Assembly: GCA_946885425.1 (NCBI GenBank)
Contig: CAMPGJ010000015.1
Span: 1-14,669, forward strand
DNA: 14,669 nt
Source of the DNA: an uncultured bacterium
GTDB lineage: Bacteria > Patescibacteria > Microgenomatia > Levybacterales > UBA12049
Reading direction: 5' to 3'
The notes beneath the pieces are model-generated. The model made no database searches and had not been told where the DNA came from. It saw nothing but the letters and a program-made list of their open reading frames with translations. This document shows, piece after piece, positions 12,373-14,669 of the stretch. Numbering within the stretch: the stretch's first letter is position 1; each line of letters starts with the position of its first letter. The translations under genes were made by a program, and so were the position numbers.

Positions 12373-13053
12373 ATGGAACTATTAATTTTAATACCATCAT
12401 TATTTGTATTATTATATTGCTTGTATAAGCTTTTTAAAGATGACTATGTTTTTATGCGTAAAAATGTCTCTGCTGAGCAGGCTTTTGATGTCGCATTTGC
12501 TGTTATCTGGGTAAGTCTTCTTTCTTCCCGTCTTGTGTATCTTTTGCTGCATCCACAAGGGCAAAATTTATTCCTTTCATTTTTTTCAGCAAAAATAGGA
12601 GGACTTTCTTTTGTGGGAGGGGTTATTGGAGGCATAATTATGTTATATTTGATAAGCAAATACAAAAAACTGCCACTAGGAAGGTTATCTGATTTCTTTA
12701 CTATTTCATTCCTCGTTTCATTGCCATTAGCATTTCTAAGTAATGCTTTTTTACATAGAAAAATTGCACTACTATTTGATATTTTCAATGCGGCCATATA
12801 TTTTCTGCTTGTATTGTTCTTTACGAAAGTACTGTATCCTAAGCTCATGCAGAGGACACTGAAGGAAGGTAATATAACAATAATCTTCATGCTTTTCTTT
12901 TCTCTCATTTCATTCGGAAGTTCTTTCTTAATTGCAGATAAAAAAGTTATGCCATGGATGGAGCCTCAAAATTTTCTTTATCTGGGATTATTCATCCTGG
13001 CCATCATCCTTCTTATTAAGCAGGGGATGGGAAAGGGGAGGAAGGGAAGCTAG
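12373..13053 (+). CDS. Degenerate Lgt-like (prolipoprotein diacylglyceryl transferase fold) membrane protein
   Basis: A 226-aa integral membrane protein with about seven hydrophobic segments. The stretch SRLVYLLLHPQ, then GGLSFVGGVIGGIIMLYLISKYKKLPLGRLSDFF, has the order of Lgt helices 2-4, including the GGLSFxGGxxGG segment and the Asp of the following helix. Classical Lgt has His after Phe in that segment, and a signature R-x-G-N-F-x-N-x-E later. Here the His is Val, and the later region reads AFLSNAFLHRK, lacking the arginine, Gly-Asn pair and Glu. It is therefore probably not an active lipoprotein transferase of the standard type. It may be a paralogue with another role, or a divergent enzyme. 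The assignment rests on motif order only. The C terminus is a short Lys/Gly/Arg tail. Confidence 0.6.
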   Translation: MELLILIPSLFVLLYCLYKLFKDDYVFMRKNVSAEQAFDVAFAVIWVSLLSSRLVYLLLHPQGQNLFLSFFSAKIGGLSFVGGVIGGIIMLYLISKYKKLPLGRLSDFFTISFLVSLPLAFLSNAFLHRKIALLFDIFNAAIYFLLVLFFTKVLYPKLMQRTLKEGNITIIFMLFFSLISFGSSFLIADKKVMPWMEPQNFLYLGLFILAIILLIKQGMGKGRKGS

Positions 13054-13056
13054 AGG

Positions 13057-13092
13057 GTATCAAGAGTATCAAAAGTATCAAGGGTATCAAGG
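13057..13092. repeat. Four 9-bp tandem repeats
   Basis: GTATCAAGA, GTATCAAAA, GTATCAAGG and GTATCAAGG follow one another immediately after the Lgt-like gene stop, in non-coding DNA. Confidence 0.8.
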
Positions 13093-13118
13093 GCTATGGT
13101 GCCAGGCTTTATTGTCCA

Positions 13119-13183
13119 TCATCCTGAACTTGTTTCAGGATCTAATAAGGAATCATAAGATGCTGAACTAAATTCAGCATGAC
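13119..13183. repeat. Dispersed two-hairpin repeat before rluA (copy 2)
   Basis: The first 30 bp equal 1572-1601. The second hairpin ATGCTGAA/TTCAGCAT (13160-13167 and 13173-13180) equals that before ddl. The middle is about 29 bp shorter than in copy 1. It ends 8 nt before the rluA ATG, the same distance as copy 1 before ddl. Confidence 0.85.
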
Positions 13184-13191
13184 AAATTAAT

Positions 13192-13956
13192 ATGAATATT
13201 GAAGTTATTTTTGAAGACGAAGATTTAATAATTATTGATAAGCCTGCGGGGATAACTGTGAATAGGGCTGAGACAACGCGGGGTGAGATAACGGTGCAGG
13301 ATTGGGCGGAGGGACGATTTGGTGAAAAGTTTCAGAAAGAGAAAGAGGAGGATGATAAAAAACCTGCACTCCCTGAAGGGGAATACAAGAATGAATTTTA
13401 TAGTAGAGGAGGAGTAGTGCATAGGCTTGATAAAGAGACTTCAGGAATTTTGATTTTAGCTAAAAATCCACAAGTTTTTGCAGAATTGCAAAAACAGTTC
13501 AGAGAGAGAACTGTTAAGAAGGTTTACCAAGCACTAGCACATGGCGTTGTAGCGCCCTCAGAAGGGGAGATAAGTGTTCCTGTGGGTAGATTGCCCTGGA
13601 ACAGGAAAAGCTTTGGTATTGTACCAGGAGGACGTGAGTCTAAAACCTTATATAAAGTACTGAAGACATTCCAGGATTCTAAGACGAAAGAAAAGCTCTC
13701 TTTAGTTGAGCTCTATCCACAATCAGGAAGAACCCACCAAATCCGTGTGCATCTCAAATATATTAATCATCCCATTTTCGCTGACTTTCTCTATGCGGGA
13801 CGCAAAACCTCCAGGAATGATAGAAAGATATTAGCCCGTGTGTTCCTCCATGCGGCAAAAATCTCATTCACTCACCCGAAGAGTGGAGAAATTGTTACTT
13901 ATGAAGCACCCTTAACTCCAGAGCTGCAGGGAGTGCTGGATGGTTTTTCTCATTAA
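13192..13956 (+). CDS. RluA-family RNA pseudouridine synthase
   Basis: A 254-aa enzyme isomerising specific uridines in rRNA or tRNA. The family landmarks are in order: DLIIIDKPAGITVN (11-24), the catalytic motif HRLDKETSG with Asp80, AKN, the YQAL segment, and RTHQIRVHLKYINHPIFAD followed by LYAG. The C terminus is the usual THPKSGE plus short tail. There is no N-terminal S4 domain, so it is of the short RluA/RluC-like type lacking S4. A charged insertion of about 35 residues (about 38-72, Lys/Glu rich) lies before the catalytic motif. The target base cannot be assigned. No Shine-Dalgarno sequence precedes the ATG; the dispersed repeat ends 8 nt upstream. Confidence 0.92.
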   Translation: MNIEVIFEDEDLIIIDKPAGITVNRAETTRGEITVQDWAEGRFGEKFQKEKEEDDKKPALPEGEYKNEFYSRGGVVHRLDKETSGILILAKNPQVFAELQKQFRERTVKKVYQALAHGVVAPSEGEISVPVGRLPWNRKSFGIVPGGRESKTLYKVLKTFQDSKTKEKLSLVELYPQSGRTHQIRVHLKYINHPIFADFLYAGRKTSRNDRKILARVFLHAAKISFTHPKSGEIVTYEAPLTPELQGVLDGFSH

Positions 13957-13960
13957 ATTT

Positions 13961-14036
13961 GTAGTGGCGCGATTTATCGCGATTTAGTTTGGAAAAGTTG
14001 CTTAGTTTGCTAAAGCGTCATAAATGCCGCCACTAC
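13961..14036. repeat. Inverted-repeat element after rluA
   Basis: GTAGTGGCGCGATTTAT (13961-13977) pairs with the 17 bases at 14020-14036 with two mismatches. The outer nine bases, GTAGTGGCG/CGCCACTAC, pair perfectly. An inner TTTAG/CTAAA stem is present. The 76-bp unit has the style of dispersed intergenic repeats and starts 4 nt after the rluA stop. Confidence 0.7.
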
Positions 14037-14053
14037 ACTCTCAAAGGTTATCC

Positions 14054-14120
14054 TTCGAGCGACCATAGGGAGTCGAGAAGCAGGTGTGAGATTCCCACTC
14101 TGTTCTCGACTACGCTCGAA
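14054..14120 (+). terminator. Inverted repeat with following T-run, possible terminator
   Basis: TTCGAGC (14054-14060) and AGTCGAGAA (14071-14079) pair with GCTCGAA (14114-14120) and TTCTCGACT (14103-14111), leaving a 10-nt insertion in the left arm. On the plus strand AATATTTTT follows, so it may end the rluA transcript. The sequence also resembles a dispersed repeat, so the terminator role is inference. Confidence 0.45.
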
Positions 14121-14150
14121 CAATATTTTTAATTATGCTAAGCTTAAGGT

Positions 14151-14453
14151 ATGCTCTGGCAAGATTATTTTTTGAGTCTTGGTTCGCTCATTCTCGCTCT
14201 TGGATTGATTCCATCCCTTTTGGGCAAAAGTAAGCCAGCTTTTTTGACGAGTTTGATAAGCGGGTCCGTACTGATGGGATTTGGTTTCCTTTTTTATTCG
14301 CTTTCTTTGTGGATCAGTGCCAGTGCAGCGACAATCCAGGGTATACTGTGGTTTATCCTCGCGTATCAGAAACTTTCGAGGAAAAAAGTTAGTGGTGCAG
14401 CAGTACTCCGGCAACAATCGAAACGTTCAGTACGAACAGCAAAGAATGGGTAA
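14151..14453 (+). CDS. Small three-helix membrane protein, unknown function
   Basis: A 100-aa protein with three hydrophobic segments (about 5-25, 32-52 and 55-74) joined by very short loops, then a basic tail of about 25 residues. I do not recognise a named family, but the layout (three helices, proline in the first, GLIPSLLGKSKPA after it) recalls PQ-loop/SemiSWEET half-transporters. The last 22 codons overlap the 3' end of the SemiSWEET gene on the other strand; the helical core lies outside the overlap. Coordination with the neighbour is possible but unproven. There is only a weak AAGG close to the ATG. Confidence 0.65.
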   Translation: MLWQDYFLSLGSLILALGLIPSLLGKSKPAFLTSLISGSVLMGFGFLFYSLSLWISASAATIQGILWFILAYQKLSRKKVSGAAVLRQQSKRSVRTAKNG

Positions 14454-14631
14454 TCATGAGCGGCTTTTCGTTATGCTTGAGAGCGTAGATGAACCACATT
14501 GCCGATACACAAGCAAACCCACCCCAGGTAATCAGTGATATACCTTGAGTATCACTGGACCAAGCGCTGATGAGCTGGGGAATAGTCATAAATGGAGCGA
14601 TGAGAGCCACAACGTACATGAATTTGTCCAT
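14389..14631 (-). CDS. SemiSWEET-type PQ-loop transporter
   Basis: An 80-aa membrane protein with three hydrophobic segments: about 4-22, ending in the PQ motif MTIPQL (Pro18-Gln19), about 33-50, and about 58-77. Lengths and motif fit SemiSWEET half-transporters, which dimerise to move sugars across the cytoplasmic membrane. A conserved Asn (FVLNVS) in the third helix and a Trp (WFIYAL) in the second are as expected for the family. GGAGAG lies 12 nt before the ATG. The gene ends inside the convergent three-helix gene. The presence of a GH13 phosphorylase in the window makes a sugar substrate plausible, but the two are not linked. Confidence 0.88.
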   Translation of the reverse strand: MDKFMYVVALIAPFMTIPQLISAWSSDTQGISLITWGGFACVSAMWFIYALKHNEKPLMITHSLLFVLNVSIVAGVLLHH

Positions 14632-14669
14632 GACATTATCTTTCTCTCCTTTTGCTTTTTTCTTCCTTC

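Noticed and set aside
12932..13171. 79-aa plus-strand frame overlapping the end of the Lgt-like gene
   Set aside because: It runs through the 9-bp tandem repeats and the dispersed repeat, and its Tyr-Gln-Gly repeats are translated repeat DNA.

Overview
The window looks like a piece of a small-genome bacterium, most probably Patescibacteria (CPR). This is inference. The genes are short, moderately AT-rich and tightly packed. Most start codons have no recognisable Shine-Dalgarno sequence, and several appear leaderless. TGA is used as a normal stop (ddl, alr and the NIF3 gene), so the Gracilibacteria/Absconditabacteria code does not apply. Short palindromic repeats lie both between and inside genes.

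Layout. (1) 1-3913, plus strand: MurF-type ligase, D-Ala-D-Ala ligase and alanine racemase, the complete D-alanyl-D-alanine branch of peptidoglycan precursor synthesis. (2) 3914-4436: a structured non-coding spacer, then on the minus strand a 72-residue gene for Pup, the prokaryotic ubiquitin-like protein, with its own extended -10 promoter and a good ribosome binding site. (3) 4437-6906, plus strand: an unrecognised 325-aa protein divergent from pup, an ADP-ribosylglycohydrolase-family protein, and a 28-residue membrane microprotein. (4) 6927-9156, minus strand: a GH13 sucrose-phosphorylase-like enzyme, a GIY-YIG endonuclease-domain protein and tRNA-Leu(CAA). (5) 9360-13956, plus strand: NIF3-family metal protein, EF-P with an arginine at the loop tip, MFS exporter, degenerate Lgt-like membrane protein and RluA-type pseudouridine synthase. 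(6) 13957-14669: two inverted-repeat elements, then two small three-helix membrane proteins whose genes overlap tail to tail, one of them a SemiSWEET.

Two themes stand out. First, a canonical Pup ending in Gly-Gly-Gln sits here without visible proteasome, PafA or Dop genes. It is GC-rich in codon usage compared with its divergent neighbour and shares a control region, with a perfect 20-bp palindrome, with an unknown gene coupled to an ADP-ribosylglycohydrolase. Second, palindromic repeat elements have invaded protein-coding sequence in frame (murF twice, ddl, the GH13 gene). Others sit at short fixed distances upstream of start codons (ddl and rluA carry the same element exactly 8 nt before ATG; murF and efp have inverted repeats ending 5-6 nt before ATG). 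This resembles the in-gene palindromic elements of Rickettsia and suggests repeats that shape both proteins and translation starts.

Limits: all similarity statements rest on motif recognition from memory, with no database search. Phylum, start sites and RNA structures are the least certain parts.
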